Origin: an uncultured Alphaproteobacteria bacterium | GTDB taxonomy: Bacteria; Pseudomonadota; Alphaproteobacteria; Caulobacterales; Hyphomonadaceae | DNA length: 64,000 nt | Direction of reading: 5' to 3' | Assembly (NCBI GenBank): GCA_903842595.1 | Contig: CAIMMO010000121.1 | Coordinates: 1-64,000 of the forward strand | Shown here: positions 28,338 to 37,548 of the stretch, in pieces | Layout: each line of letters opens with the position of its first letter | How positions within the stretch are numbered: position 1 is the first letter of the stretch | The notes under the pieces: model-generated | What the model saw: only the letters and a program-made list of their open reading frames with translations | Database searches by the model: none | Told to the model about the DNA's origin: nothing | Made by a program: the position numbers and the translations under genes

Positions 28338-29171
28338 ATGGCCGACGATCGCCCCCTGTTCGAACACATCTCGTCCACCGCCAATGACACGGTGAAGCTT
28401 CTGCGCTCGCTGGAACGCAAGCGCGAGCGGGTTGAAACCGGCCTGTTCCTTGCTGAAGGCGCGCGTCACGCTGAGGAGGCGCTCGCGAATGGCTGGCTTC
28501 CCGCTTATGCCTTCGCCAGTCAGGCTGCGCTTGACCGTCCGCAGACGCGCGACCTGCTCCTGCGCATGAAGTCCGCTGGGGCTCGGGTACTTACCGGAAC
28601 CGAGAAGATCCTCGCGACCCTGTCCCGCAAGGACAATCCGCAGATGGTGATCTCGGCGTTCAGGCAAAGGCTGACACCCCTCGCTGACTTCCCTACTGAT
28701 GGCCCGCGCCGCTTCGTCGCTCTCTATGAGGTGCGCGACCCCGGAAATCTCGGCACAGTCATCCGCACGGCCGACGCTGCGGGCTGCGACGGTGTCATCC
28801 TCATCGGAACGACCTGCGACCCGTTCAGCATCGAGACTGTGCGCGCCACCATGGGCTCGCTGTTTGCCATGCGCGTTGCTGCTGCAAACTTCGCAGAGTT
28901 CAGCGCCTGGCGCGCCTCATCCGGCGCATACGTGATTGCCGCCTCAATGCGCGGCGACCACTCTCACGACAAGGCGGGCTATGGCGATCGCTCGATTATC
29001 CTGATGGGTAACGAGCAGTCTGGCCTGCCGTCAGATGTGGAGTCCTCTTGTGATGAACTCGTGCGCATCCCGATGATGGGCAAGGCGGACAGCCTGAACC
29101 TTGCCTCTGCCGCCAGTGTGATGATCTACGAAGCCTGGCGCAGATCTGGCTACAAGGGCGCAAATCGATGA
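28338..29171 (+). CDS. TrmH/SpoU family RNA 2'-O-methyltransferase
   Basis: 277 residues. An N-terminal RNA-binding domain (LLRSLERKRERVETGLFLAEG) precedes the knotted SPOUT domain with all three motifs: EVRDPGNLGTVIRTADAAG, ILMGNEQSGLP and IPMMGKADSLNLASAASVM. It methylates ribose 2'-OH in rRNA or tRNA using SAM; the RlmB/TsnR-like layout suggests rRNA. The start at 28338 follows the GFA stop by 2 bp; the stop overlaps the next methyltransferase gene by 4 bp (ATGA). Confidence 0.92.
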   Translation: MADDRPLFEHISSTANDTVKLLRSLERKRERVETGLFLAEGARHAEEALANGWLPAYAFASQAALDRPQTRDLLLRMKSAGARVLTGTEKILATLSRKDNPQMVISAFRQRLTPLADFPTDGPRRFVALYEVRDPGNLGTVIRTADAAGCDGVILIGTTCDPFSIETVRATMGSLFAMRVAAANFAEFSAWRASSGAYVIAASMRGDHSHDKAGYGDRSIILMGNEQSGLPSDVESSCDELVRIPMMGKADSLNLASAASVMIYEAWRRSGYKGANR

Positions 29172-30055
29172 GCGCCTCCGATTTTCACCTTCTCACCAGC
29201 GACGACTGGACTGATTACCAGCTGCTGGACTCGGGCGACCTGCGCAAGCTCGAACGCTTTGGCAAAGTGCGGGTCAACCGTCCTGATCCGCAGGCGTTCT
29301 GGAAACCCGCAACGCCGGTCGCCAGCTGGAGAGCTGATGCCATTTTTGCCTCCGGCAAGGATGAGGACGATGACCGGGGGGCCTGGACGTTCACGGGGAA
29401 GCAGCCGCCTGATGACTGGCCCATCGCCTGGAACGGACTCAAGCTGAATGCTCGCCTGGCCGCCTTCCGCCACATGGGCGTGTTCCCTGAACACTCTGTC
29501 CACTGGCGCTGGGCGATGGAGAAGGTGGGCGCCGCGAGCCGCCCCATCAAGGCGCTCAATCTGTTTGGCTACACAGGCATGATGTCGCTTGCTCTCGCCA
29601 AGGCTGGAGCAGACGTCGTTCATCTGGATGCCAGCCCCAGGTCCATCGCACAGGCCCGCGAGAACGCAGCGCTGTCTGGCCTCGATGCAGCGCCCATTCG
29701 CTGGATCACGGACGACGCCATGAAATTCGTCGAGCGCGAGCTACGCCGCGGATCGAAGTACGATGTCATTGTTCTCGACCCACCGAAATTCGGTCGTGGT
29801 CCGAAAAATGAGACGTGGCGATTCGAGTCCGACTTTCCCAAACTCCTTGATCATGTTCGCACGCTGTTGAGCGACCAGCCGCTCTACGTGATCGCTACGG
29901 TGTACGCGGTGCGCCTTTCCTACGCCGCCGTGGCACAGGCAGTTGCCAGTGCGATACCGGGTGGGGAAGTTGTCAGCGGCGAAATGGCGATCCGCGAGTC
30001 GTCGTCGCGCGATATCATCCTGCCGACAGGGCTGTTTGCGCGCTGGACGCCTTGA
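29168..30055 (+). CDS. Class I SAM-dependent RNA methyltransferase (COG1092/RlmI-like)
   Basis: 295 residues. SAM-binding motif I LNLFGYTGMMSLALAKAGA, the acidic tip HLDASPRSI and motif IV VIVLDPPKFGRG match the RlmI/RlmKL C-terminal catalytic domain; the N-terminal part is short and lacks a PUA domain. The target is probably a cytosine C5 or guanine N2 in rRNA. It overlaps the TrmH-like gene, forming a pair of RNA methylases, and ends 3 bp from the convergent thioesterase. Confidence 0.85.
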   Translation: MSASDFHLLTSDDWTDYQLLDSGDLRKLERFGKVRVNRPDPQAFWKPATPVASWRADAIFASGKDEDDDRGAWTFTGKQPPDDWPIAWNGLKLNARLAAFRHMGVFPEHSVHWRWAMEKVGAASRPIKALNLFGYTGMMSLALAKAGADVVHLDASPRSIAQARENAALSGLDAAPIRWITDDAMKFVERELRRGSKYDVIVLDPPKFGRGPKNETWRFESDFPKLLDHVRTLLSDQPLYVIATVYAVRLSYAAVAQAVASAIPGGEVVSGEMAIRESSSRDIILPTGLFARWTP

Positions 30056-30058
30056 GCG

Positions 30059-30496
30059 CTACTGTCCAGCCGGCTTCCGCGTCACCCGCGTGATGACTGA
30101 CGTGAAGCTCAGCGCCGGCTTTCCGTTCGCAGTGATCAGCCCGCGCACATAGATCAGCCGTCCGCCCGCCCGCGTGACTTCGCCCGTCGCTTCGATCGTG
30201 TCGCCGACCTGCCCGGCAGACAGGAAGTCGCCCGACAGGTTCACGGTGACGCTTGGCCCCTGTGTGTGGTCCTCGGCGATGGCGAAGCAGGCATAATCCG
30301 CGAAAGTGAGGAAGCAGCCGCCATGCATGAAGCCGCCGCCATTCATATGGCGCGGCTCGGCAATGAAGCGGCAGACGACTTTCCCTGCCTCATCCCGGCG
30401 GTAGTAGAACGGCCCCACCCCGCTCTCGAACGTGTCATGCGGCCAGGTGCGCCAGCCGGCCCACGGGCCTGTCTCGATCTGTACGGAAGTCGACAT
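30059..30496 (-). CDS. PaaI-type hotdog-fold acyl-CoA thioesterase
   Basis: 145 residues. The hotdog signature is clear: MNGGGFMHGGCFLTFADYACF (HGG loop leading into the long central helix), then SVTVNLSGDFLSAGQVGDTIEATGEVTRAGGRLIYVRG. Family enzymes hydrolyse aromatic or medium-chain acyl-CoAs. It is a single-gene unit whose start is about 110 bp upstream of the tRNA, on the other strand. Confidence 0.85.
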   Translation of the reverse strand: MSTSVQIETGPWAGWRTWPHDTFESGVGPFYYRRDEAGKVVCRFIAEPRHMNGGGFMHGGCFLTFADYACFAIAEDHTQGPSVTVNLSGDFLSAGQVGDTIEATGEVTRAGGRLIYVRGLITANGKPALSFTSVITRVTRKPAGQ

Positions 30497-30563
30497 GGAG
30501 GCGTCCCGGAATGGTGAATTTCCCTGTCCCTACCGGCCGTTTCGCACCTTGTCATGCCCCGCC

Positions 30564-30592
30564 TTGAAACCGCCGCCGGGATCAAGTATTGC
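30564..30592 (+). promoter_or_regulatory. Sigma-70-type promoter of tRNA-Trp
   Basis: TTGAAA (30564-30569), a 17-bp spacer and TATTGC (30587-30592) lie 16 bp upstream of the mature tRNA 5' end, the expected place for the start of a short tRNA leader. Both hexamers are good matches with ideal spacing in a GC-rich background. Confidence 0.6.
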
Positions 30593-30608
30593 CCTCAGCC
30601 TCGACTAC

Positions 30609-30684
30609 AGGGGTGTAGCTCAGCTGGTAGAGTGCCGGTCTCCAAAACCGGATGTCGCAGGTTCGATCCCTGTCGCCCCTGCCA
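30609..30684 (+). tRNA. tRNA-Trp (anticodon CCA)
   Basis: A 76-nt cloverleaf with encoded CCA. Acceptor stem AGGGGTG / CGCCCCT, D-loop TAGCTCAGCTGGTAGAG, anticodon stem CCGGT / ACCGG closing loop CTCCAAA with anticodon CCA at 30642-30644, and T-arm GCAGGTTCGATCCCTG. It lies in a 205-bp gap between the thioesterase and GST genes; secE/nusG, its common neighbours, are not here. Confidence 0.97.
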
Positions 30685-30701
30685 GTCGCCTGGCCTGACG
30701 A

Positions 30702-31319
30702 TCAGGACTTCAGACCCGGCCGTGCGCTGACCCGTTCCCGCCAGTCAGCAATGTTCGCGTAGTCTTCCCACGGGCGGAACTTCACGATTTTTCCGAAGCC
30801 CATACCGACATACAGCGTGATGTCGGCGATGGTGAAGCGGTCGCCCGCCACGTACGGCGCCTCACCCAGCCGCTTGTCGAAGAACGCAGCAGCCTTGCGC
30901 GCGCGGCCTTCGGAGATGCCGGCCCACTCGGCACTTTGCGGCTTCTCCAGCTCCGCCATCGCCGGATGCGAGTTGCGGAACCAGCCCGCGATGTGCAGCA
31001 GGTAGGTCAGCTCCACCCGGCGATCCCACATTTCGATCCGCGCGCGCTCCAGCGCGTCGACGCCCATCAGGTTCGGCTCGGGATACAGCCCCTCGAAATA
31101 GGTGCAGATCGCCCGGCTCTCGGTCAGACCCGAGCCGTCTTCCAGCTCCAGCGCCGGTACATGCCCCATCGGGCTAAGCGCGCGATAGGCCGGCTGGCGG
31201 TGGTCCTGATTGATGATGTTGATCTCGACCTTCTCGATGCCATCCCAGGCGCCCTTCTCCTGCAGGAAGTATTTCACCCGGTCCGGGTTTGGCGCCATGC
31301 GCGCGTAGTAGAGCTTCAT
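30702..31319 (-). CDS. Glutathione S-transferase
   Basis: 205 residues. The N-terminal thioredoxin-like domain (MKLYYARMAPNPDRVKYFL) has the cis-Pro GHVPALEL and the glutathione-binding GLTESRAICTYF; the C-terminal all-helical domain includes APYVAGDRFTIADITLYV with the conserved N-capping Asp. Serves detoxification or isomerisation with glutathione. The substrate is unknown. Downstream of a 33-bp gap from the pseudouridine synthase gene, same strand. Confidence 0.9.
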   Translation of the reverse strand: MKLYYARMAPNPDRVKYFLQEKGAWDGIEKVEINIINQDHRQPAYRALSPMGHVPALELEDGSGLTESRAICTYFEGLYPEPNLMGVDALERARIEMWDRRVELTYLLHIAGWFRNSHPAMAELEKPQSAEWAGISEGRARKAAAFFDKRLGEAPYVAGDRFTIADITLYVGMGFGKIVKFRPWEDYANIADWRERVSARPGLKS

Positions 31320-31352
31320 GTGGGGTCTCCTGCCTTCCAGATTCGTCCGTGG

Positions 31353-32387
31353 CTACTTTCCGCGAGATCTCGCGCCGGAGCCTCCGGGCTTTCCGCCACG
31401 CGGCGCGCCAGGTCTCTGCGGCTTGCCGGTCGAGGGCCTGCCGGTTGGCCCGCGCTTGTCCGAAGCACGCTGTTTTCCCGGCCGCTTGTCGACGAAGGCG
31501 TTCAAGCCCTTGCGCCGCTGCCCCTCATCGCCATCCACACGCGGGGCTGGCTTTGGCGCCTGCTTGGCGTGCACTGGCTTGCCCTTGGGCGAAGCCTTGC
31601 GTTCCACGAATGGCGAGGGGCGGCGCTTTTCCGGGATGTATTGCGACAGCTCCGACAGAAGTTCGGATGGCGGCACTTCTTCCAGCGCGCCAGGCCCGAG
31701 ATCATCCAGCTGGAACGGACCGTAGGACACCCGGATCAGCCGGTTCACCTTCAGGCCGAGCGCCTCCAGCGCCTGTCGCACTTCCCTGTTCTTCCCCTCA
31801 GCAAGCGAGACATCGATCCAGCAATTCGATCCGGTCACCCGATCCAGCTTCGCGTCGATCGATCCATACGCCACGCCCTCGTGCACAATGCCATCGCGCA
31901 GCCGGTCGAGTTCCTTCTGCTGGATGCGTCCATAGGCCCGCGCGCGATATGACCGCTTCAATCCGGTCGCCGGCAACTCCATCGCCCGCGCCAGTTCGCC
32001 GTCATTGGTCAGCAGCAGAAGGCCTTCGGTATTGAGGTCGAGCCGACCGACCGTTAGCACGCGGGGCATGTCCAGCGGGAGCCCGCCGAAGATTGTCGGC
32101 CGTCCCTCCGGGTCCTTGTTGGTTGTGACCAACCCTGCTGGCTTGTGATAGCGCCACAGCCGCGTCGCATCCGGCCGCTGCACAGGTTTGCCGTCGAGCA
32201 GGATCTTCTCGCGGCCGGTCACCTTGAAGGCAGGCGTGCCTAAGACGTGTCCGTCAACGCTGACGCGGCCATCGGCGATCATCTTCTCGACGTCGCGCCG
32301 TGAGGCGACGCCCGCGCTTGCGAGATACTTCGCGATGCGTTCGCCGCCTTCGACAAACGACTGGCCCGTCTCACGACGCTCCGTCAT
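31353..32387 (-). CDS. RsuA/RluB-family pseudouridine synthase with long basic tail
   Basis: 344 residues. An S4 RNA-binding domain (ERIAKYLASAGVASRRDVEKMIADGRVSV) precedes the catalytic domain with the essential Asp in VGRLDLNTEGLLLLTNDG and the GKNREVRQALEALG motif. The last ~100 residues are a Lys/Arg/Gly/Pro-rich low-complexity tail likely to bind rRNA, common in alphaproteobacterial RluB-type proteins. It converts uridine to pseudouridine in 23S or 16S rRNA. ATG at 32385-32387 with AGGAAGGAAA upstream; its start overlaps the stop of the PepSY gene by 4 bp. Confidence 0.9.
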   Translation of the reverse strand: MTERRETGQSFVEGGERIAKYLASAGVASRRDVEKMIADGRVSVDGHVLGTPAFKVTGREKILLDGKPVQRPDATRLWRYHKPAGLVTTNKDPEGRPTIFGGLPLDMPRVLTVGRLDLNTEGLLLLTNDGELARAMELPATGLKRSYRARAYGRIQQKELDRLRDGIVHEGVAYGSIDAKLDRVTGSNCWIDVSLAEGKNREVRQALEALGLKVNRLIRVSYGPFQLDDLGPGALEEVPPSELLSELSQYIPEKRRPSPFVERKASPKGKPVHAKQAPKPAPRVDGDEGQRRKGLNAFVDKRPGKQRASDKRGPTGRPSTGKPQRPGAPRGGKPGGSGARSRGK

Positions 32388-33103
32388 GGTGTTTCCTTCC
32401 TGATCAGTCCACGCGTGAAGCGGTGGACAAGCAATGCAACTCCCAACAGCACGGTGGACAGGGCGAAGATCGCTGCGGCGACCATCCACGGTGTATTGAA
32501 GTTCTCGTTGAGCCCCCAGTCCATCAGGTGCAGCTGCCAGAGGAAATCATAGGTTCGCCAGAGGTCCGTGCGCGGCGCGCTGATCCGGCCGTTTACAGCC
32601 GAGACGTAGAGCGTCGGATTGCCCTCTCCCTTGAAGCGCACAGACCAGGCCTCTCCAGGCAGGCCAGACTCTTTCGGCGCTAACTCGAGTAATTCCGCCG
32701 CGAGTATTGCGTCCTGCTCGATCCACTTCTCCTGCGCGATGGCACGGGCTCGCGGCTCGTCGATCACAATCCTCACGCCCGTCTCGGCCGAGACGAGGAA
32801 GGTCCCGATCTCGCCGCGCACCTCGTAGACGGGCTCGCCTGCCAGCGGCCGGAGCGACACCTCGATCGGCCTGTCCTCCGCTACCGCCTTCAACGCATCG
32901 GTGGACGAAATTCTGATGCGGGCGCCATCCATCGGGGCGACATGGCTCGCCGGATGGACGAGGCTTTCTCCGCGAATGTCGGTGATGTGGATGGCCGCGA
33001 AAAACAGCCCCGTCCCGGTCCATACAACCAGCTGCAGCCCCACGATGAGGCCCAGCCACTTGTGGATGGACGCAATGCGGCGTGCGAGGCGCGGCGAGAT
33101 CAT
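32384..33103 (-). CDS. PepSY-domain membrane protein
   Basis: 239 residues. An N-terminal helix (IHKWLGLIVGLQLVVWTGTGLFFAA), a periplasmic PepSY-type region with VYEVRGEIGTFLVSAETGVRI, and a C-terminal helix (PWMVAAAIFALSTVLLGVALLV) followed by a basic end. WQLHLMDWGLNENFN is typical of PepSY-associated TM proteins, which are often linked to iron uptake or flavin reduction. It overlaps the pseudouridine synthase gene; the functional link is not evident. Confidence 0.8.
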   Translation of the reverse strand: MISPRLARRIASIHKWLGLIVGLQLVVWTGTGLFFAAIHITDIRGESLVHPASHVAPMDGARIRISSTDALKAVAEDRPIEVSLRPLAGEPVYEVRGEIGTFLVSAETGVRIVIDEPRARAIAQEKWIEQDAILAAELLELAPKESGLPGEAWSVRFKGEGNPTLYVSAVNGRISAPRTDLWRTYDFLWQLHLMDWGLNENFNTPWMVAAAIFALSTVLLGVALLVHRFTRGLIRKETP

Positions 33104-33146
33104 GGCTGGCGCTTACGCTGCCCCCGACCCCGCCGCAAGCCGTCGC

Positions 33147-33866
33147 CTAGTTTCCTGCCCCTGAGGTCAGGCTCATCGAATAGGGAATGTAGATTTCGAG
33201 GTCGAGCGGCCCCACAGGGCGCGTCTGCACACGCTGTTCCATGCCTGTCAGGTTTACCCGCACGGGCGAATTGGGGCCGCCGAATGAGGCCTGCATCAGC
33301 TTCACATCGTTGGCGATTGCAGTGATCAGCGTCTCCCGGTGCTTCTTCGGTTCGGACACGCCGAGGAACTGGCTGTCGCCGATCACATACTCGACCCGGC
33401 CGGCCACCGGCGCATCGGCCACGAACTTTTCGGTGCGGGCGCGGATCGCATCGAACGTCTCGTTCGGCTTCACAGCCACCTTGAGGACGAGATCGATATA
33501 TGACCGTTCGCCCTGGTCCATCACCACTTCCTTGATCGCCGCCGTCTCCACGGCGGCCGAATTTCCAGGCGACCCGACCTCGATCACGACATCGCCATTG
33601 GTCCGCCCTCCCCGCTGCGTCACGGTCGTGAACGTACGCGACAGCTCGTTCTCCCGCTCATCCGCCGCCCGCGTACCCGTTTCATAGCGGACGCTGAAAA
33701 GCACGAAATCCGCCCGCACCACGATGGAGATTTGCGGGATCGCCACCTGCTGCCGACTGACATAATTGCTCTGCGCCACGATTTGATCACCGCGCACAAC
33801 CTGCGCTTGGGCGACCGGTGCGGCCAGCGCCATGGCGGCTATGGCTCCGAGAAGAATGCGATTCAT
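33147..33866 (-). CDS. Exported protein, possibly SIMPL (DUF541)-like
   Basis: 239 residues with a signal peptide (NRILLGAIAAMALAAPVAQAQ). The mature part alternates beta strands and helices: FVLFSVRYETGTRAADERENELSRTFTTV, KHRETLITAIANDV and VGPLDLEIYIPYSMSL. This vaguely recalls SIMPL proteins, but the usual N-terminal signature is not visible, so the family is a guess. Start at ATG 33866, 5 nt after GGAGGGA; 90 bp of open frame upstream is not needed. Confidence 0.7.
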   Translation of the reverse strand: MNRILLGAIAAMALAAPVAQAQVVRGDQIVAQSNYVSRQQVAIPQISIVVRADFVLFSVRYETGTRAADERENELSRTFTTVTQRGGRTNGDVVIEVGSPGNSAAVETAAIKEVVMDQGERSYIDLVLKVAVKPNETFDAIRARTEKFVADAPVAGRVEYVIGDSQFLGVSEPKKHRETLITAIANDVKLMQASFGGPNSPVRVNLTGMEQRVQTRPVGPLDLEIYIPYSMSLTSGAGN

Positions 33867-34100
33867 GTCGTCCCTCCTTGACTGCACCCGAGTCCCAAAC
33901 GGCAGAGCGCAAAACACACCTGCCGCCCAAATCGCGGCAAAGAAGCGGCAGTCCAACGTATCTCTGTGGGCTGAGGCGGCGTATCCAGATCGGCAGCCCG
34001 ACCCTCAGCGGCGCCCCCGGCATGATTGAACATGGGATGACGATCTCGATCCGCCATTTCCGGTCAGTACCCGCTTCATTGTCACCCGCACAATGAAAGA

Positions 34101-34124
34101 CGGCGGCGCATCGCTGCGCCGCCG
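34101..34124 (-). terminator. Terminator of the acyl-CoA dehydrogenase gene
   Basis: A 10-bp perfect stem, CGGCGGCGCA / TGCGCCGCCG, with TCGC loop, 23 bp beyond the dehydrogenase stop. On the minus strand it is followed by TCTTTCATT, a T-rich tract as expected for intrinsic termination. Confidence 0.8.
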
Positions 34125-34147
34125 CCTTCCCTTCCGTCAGCTACACC

Positions 34148-35425
34148 CTACCAGCGCGAGCCTTCCACCTTCTTGTCGGCGTCCACCTTCGCTGCGTACT
34201 CGTTGTCGCGGTACTTCTTGAACTCGTTGCGGGCGATGGCCCGATTGTGCACTTCGTCCGGGCCGTCCGCGAGGCGCATGGTGCGCATCGAAGCATAGGC
34301 GCGGGCGAGACCGAAATCGGTCGTCACGCCGGCGGCGCCGTGGGCCTGGATCGCATCGTCGATGATGCGCAGGGCTGCGAGCGGACCCGCGACCTTGATC
34401 ATCGCGATCTCGTTCTGGGCGCCCTTGTTGCCGACCTTGTCCATCATGTCCGCCGCCTTGAGGCAGAGCAGGCGCGTCATCTCGATATCCATACGGGCGC
34501 GAGCGATGCGCTCTTCCCATACGGAGTGCTCGGCGATCTTCTTCCCAAACACGGTGCGCGAGAGCAGGCGCTTGCACATTTTCTCGAGCGCGACTTCAGC
34601 GGCGCCGATGGTGCGCATGCAGTGGTGGATTCGGCCCGGCCCGAGGCGGCCCTGTGCGATCTCGAAGCCGCGGCCTTCGCCGAGCAGCATGTTCGTGGCT
34701 GGAACGCGGACGTTGTCCAGCTTGACTTCAGCATGGCCGTGCGGCGCGTCGTCATAGCCGAACACCGGCAGCATGCGGAGGACTTTCACGCCGGGCGTGT
34801 CGAGTGGCACGAGAATCTGCGACTGCTGCTTGTGTTTTTCGGCGTTGAAATCCGACTTGCCCATGACGATGGCGATTTTGCAGTGGCTGTCGCCAACGCC
34901 CGAAGACCACCATTTGGTGCCGTTGATGACGTAGTGGTCGCCATCGCGTTCGATCCGCGTTTCGATATTGGTGGCGTCCGACGAGCCGACGGCCGGCTCG
35001 GTCATCAGGAAGGCCGAACGGATTTCCCCGTTCATCAGCGGCTTGAGCCATCTCTGCTTCTGCTCATCCGTGCCGTAGCGATGGAAGACTTCCATGTTGC
35101 CGGTGTCGGGAGCCGAGCAGTTGAAGACTTCGGACGCAAACGAAACGCGGCCCATCAGTTCCGCCAGCGGCGCATATTCGAGATTGGTGAGGCCGGCGCC
35201 CCGGAATTCCCCGTCATGCTCCTTGTTCGGGGGCATGAACATGTTCCACAGGCCTTCTTTCTTCGCGATGGCCTTGAGGTCGTGCACGATCTGAGGCGTG
35301 ACCCAACGGTCGCCAGCGGCGTGCTGCTTCTCGAACGTCTCGACGTTCGGGTAGATGTGCTTGTCCATGAACGCCGAAACGCGGGCGATCCACTCTTTCA
35401 TCTTGGGGGTGTATTCGAAGTTCAT
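34148..35425 (-). CDS. Acyl-CoA dehydrogenase (ACAD10/11-like short form)
   Basis: 425 residues. [27 protein letters not shown] begins the helical domain; [20 protein letters not shown] and [15 protein letters not shown] form the FAD/substrate-binding beta domain; the C-terminal part has [29 protein letters not shown] with the base Glu in [13 protein letters not shown]. Relatives act on long or 4-hydroxy acyl-CoAs. Single-gene unit with its own terminator. Confidence 0.92.
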   Translation of the reverse strand: MNFEYTPKMKEWIARVSAFMDKHIYPNVETFEKQHAAGDRWVTPQIVHDLKAIAKKEGLWNMFMPPNKEHDGEFRGAGLTNLEYAPLAELMGRVSFASEVFNCSAPDTGNMEVFHRYGTDEQKQRWLKPLMNGEIRSAFLMTEPAVGSSDATNIETRIERDGDHYVINGTKWWSSGVGDSHCKIAIVMGKSDFNAEKHKQQSQILVPLDTPGVKVLRMLPVFGYDDAPHGHAEVKLDNVRVPATNMLLGEGRGFEIAQGRLGPGRIHHCMRTIGAAEVALEKMCKRLLSRTVFGKKIAEHSVWEERIARARMDIEMTRLLCLKAADMMDKVGNKGAQNEIAMIKVAGPLAALRIIDDAIQAHGAAGVTTDFGLARAYASMRTMRLADGPDEVHNRAIARNEFKKYRDNEYAAKVDADKKVEGSRW

Positions 35426-35607
35426 GGGTCATCCCTCTTTTCGCAGCCGCATATTTCAGCGCCGCGCCCCCTAAATCAGGCCCTTGCCCGTCGGGTTCGC
35501 AGCCACGCGGTTTTCACCTGATGGTGCTCAGGGCGTACCGCTCCGACCATGGCAAGGCAATGGGGCCGAAGCCCGCACTTTCAATGCTGCGGCGCGGTAT
35601 GAGCCGT

Positions 35608-36171
35608 TCAGAATCGTCCTGGCGAGATCGACTGGGTCGACCGCTCGGCAAGCTGGGCGATGTCCCGCCACCAATAGCCGACGAGCTGGACAATCTGTCC
35701 ACCGACGCTGTCGGACTTGCGGCCCTGGGATTCACCGCCAAGTGCCTCATAGAAATCGCGCGCAGCGCCATTGTCGCGCAGGACCCAGAGACCGCCAGAG
35801 AACATGCCACGACGGATGCAATGGTCCGCTGACGCCTTCATAAGGCCACGGCCGATCCCCAATCCGCGATGCTCCTTCAGCACATAGATCATCGGGATTT
35901 CTGCGTCCCATGGGGCGAAGGCCTCACGCGACGCGCTTGCATTGGCAAAGCCGACCAGTTCGCGGCCGTTCATGGCGACCAGAATTTCCTCGTCCCGGTC
36001 TTCCTCGCGGCGATCAAGATGCGTGCGCCATCGAGCGGTGAGACGCTTTTCGGAAAGGTTCTCAAGATAAGCGCCGTCAAGAAGTCCGCGATACGCTTCT
36101 TTCCAGGTCGTCGCGTGTATGCACGCAATGCCAGCGGCGTCCGTGCGACGGGCCATTCGGATATGGATCAT
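35608..36171 (-). CDS. GNAT-family N-acetyltransferase
   Basis: 187 residues. The acetyl-CoA binding motif A is EHRGLGIGRGLMKA (Q/R-x-x-G-x-G/A), preceded by IPMIYVLKEH and followed by GLWVLRDNGAARDFYEALGG, the usual beta-bulge and helix. The N-terminal DAAGIACIHATTWKEAYRGLL matches ribosomal-protein or small-molecule acetyltransferases. Substrate unknown. Confidence 0.88.
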   Translation of the reverse strand: MIHIRMARRTDAAGIACIHATTWKEAYRGLLDGAYLENLSEKRLTARWRTHLDRREEDRDEEILVAMNGRELVGFANASASREAFAPWDAEIPMIYVLKEHRGLGIGRGLMKASADHCIRRGMFSGGLWVLRDNGAARDFYEALGGESQGRKSDSVGGQIVQLVGYWWRDIAQLAERSTQSISPGRF

Positions 36172-36320
36172 GCCCCAAGACTCCTTTCTGACCGGAGTAC
36201 ACTGGGCAGCGCCGCCGCGGCTGGCAAGTGGCGAGGGTTCGACTTCGCTTCATGGCGCGCCTATGTGGGTTCCCTGCACACATGGGGTGTGTTCTGATTC
36301 CGAATTGAGCGCCCTCGCGC

Positions 36321-37085
36321 ATGTCTCCCGCCATTGTTGGCGTCATCCTTGCCGCCACCCTGGTTGCCGCAGCTATTTCAGGCATATTCGGGATGGCCGG
36401 CGGCCTGATCTTGATGGGCGTGCTGGCCAGTTTCACGCCGGTCGCGACGGCGATGGTGCTGCATGGATTCATTCAAATCATTTCGAACGGCTCGCGCGCC
36501 ATTCTGCACCGGCGGCATCTCGCCTGGCCTCTGATCGGACGTTACGCGATCGGGGTCATCGGCGCGCTTCTGGTCATTGCGATGGCCTCGACCATCTGGC
36601 GACCCAGCCAGTCGATGGTGTTCATTCTGCTCGGCCTCACGGCATTCCTCGTCTGGATTCCTAAGTCATGGGCAAATATCGATGTCGAGCGACCACTGCA
36701 GGCGGAGGTCTGCGGCTTTCTGGTCCAGACGCTCAACACGCTGGCGGGGATTGCGGGTCCGTTGCTCGATCTGTTCTTCGTGAAGACACTCCTTCCGCGC
36801 CAGACCGTGGTCGCCACCAAGGCCGCCACACAGGTGATGGCCCATGCGGTCAAGATCGTCTTCTGGGGCTTCCCGCTATTCGTCCTGCCCGGTACGCCTG
36901 AAGGTGCAGCAAGCTTTCCACCCCTCTGGGCGCTTGCAGCGGTTGTCCCGCTGTCACTGATGGGCACATGGGCCGGTGGGCTGGTGCTCGAGCGCATGAC
37001 CGACGCGAACTTCCGCACCTGGACGATGTGGATCGTGACGGCGACAGGTATCGTATACCTCGCCCAAGGGCTGATGCAGCAGTAG
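36321..37085 (+). CDS. TauE/SafE family permease (second copy)
   Basis: 254 residues, seven or eight helices. LVAAAISGIFGMAGGLILMGVL near the start is the family motif; the second half has QTLNTLAGIAGPLLDLFFV in the corresponding place, with GPLLD replacing the usual GGGG. It is shorter than and divergent from the copy at 15.8 kb and has no TIGR02186 partner, so its substrate is probably different. Confidence 0.85.
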   Translation: MSPAIVGVILAATLVAAAISGIFGMAGGLILMGVLASFTPVATAMVLHGFIQIISNGSRAILHRRHLAWPLIGRYAIGVIGALLVIAMASTIWRPSQSMVFILLGLTAFLVWIPKSWANIDVERPLQAEVCGFLVQTLNTLAGIAGPLLDLFFVKTLLPRQTVVATKAATQVMAHAVKIVFWGFPLFVLPGTPEGAASFPPLWALAAVVPLSLMGTWAGGLVLERMTDANFRTWTMWIVTATGIVYLAQGLMQQ

Positions 37086-37548
37086 CCGCCCACATTCAGG
37101 CCGGAGGAATCCGCCTGGGATGCGGTCGTTCAAGCCCCAAGGCGGGCCCTGGTCCCGTTGACTCGAGCGGCTCTTCACGTTCGCCTGCGATCCACCCCGC
37201 GCCGATGACCGGTGATCAGCCGCCCTCCATGCGGGATGGACGCGAGCAGGATGTCACAGGTCTGGAGGTGGGGGACGCATATGTCCGGATTCGACCAAAT
37301 TCATTCGTGCAGCGATTTGAAAGTGTTCGGATCGAGACCGAAAAGGTGTGTCAAGAGGTGGCTGGTTGTGGCTGGGTCGTGACGCGTTGAGAGAGTATCC
37401 CAGCTGTCCACGGGGGAATTGTTTCGGTCCGTTCCAGGCGGCGCGCCAGCATTCACCGGTCGCAGCTTTGGCTTTCCCGAGAATGGCTCAGCGGTGGTCA
37501 CAAGATCGAGCCGGGCGTTCGTTCGGCGTTGCGAAGGATGGTCTGCGG
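37086..37548. other. Gene-poor gap of about 460 bp
   Basis: Between the stops of the TauE gene (plus) and the lipoprotein gene at 37549 (minus). On the minus strand one frame is open across 37301-37548 and ends with a block reading like HLLTHLFGLDPNTFKSLHE, but it has no start with a ribosome binding site and no recognised homology, so it may be decayed coding DNA. No convincing terminator hairpin or RNA gene seen. Confidence 0.4.

Noticed and set aside
30609-30684. tRNA-Trp as an integration site for a mobile element
   Set aside because: No integrase gene and no repeat of the tRNA 3' end noticed downstream; neighbours are housekeeping genes.
34247-35521. Plus-strand open frame of about 424 codons
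   Set aside because: Antisense to the acyl-CoA dehydrogenase at 34148-35425, which has all family motifs.
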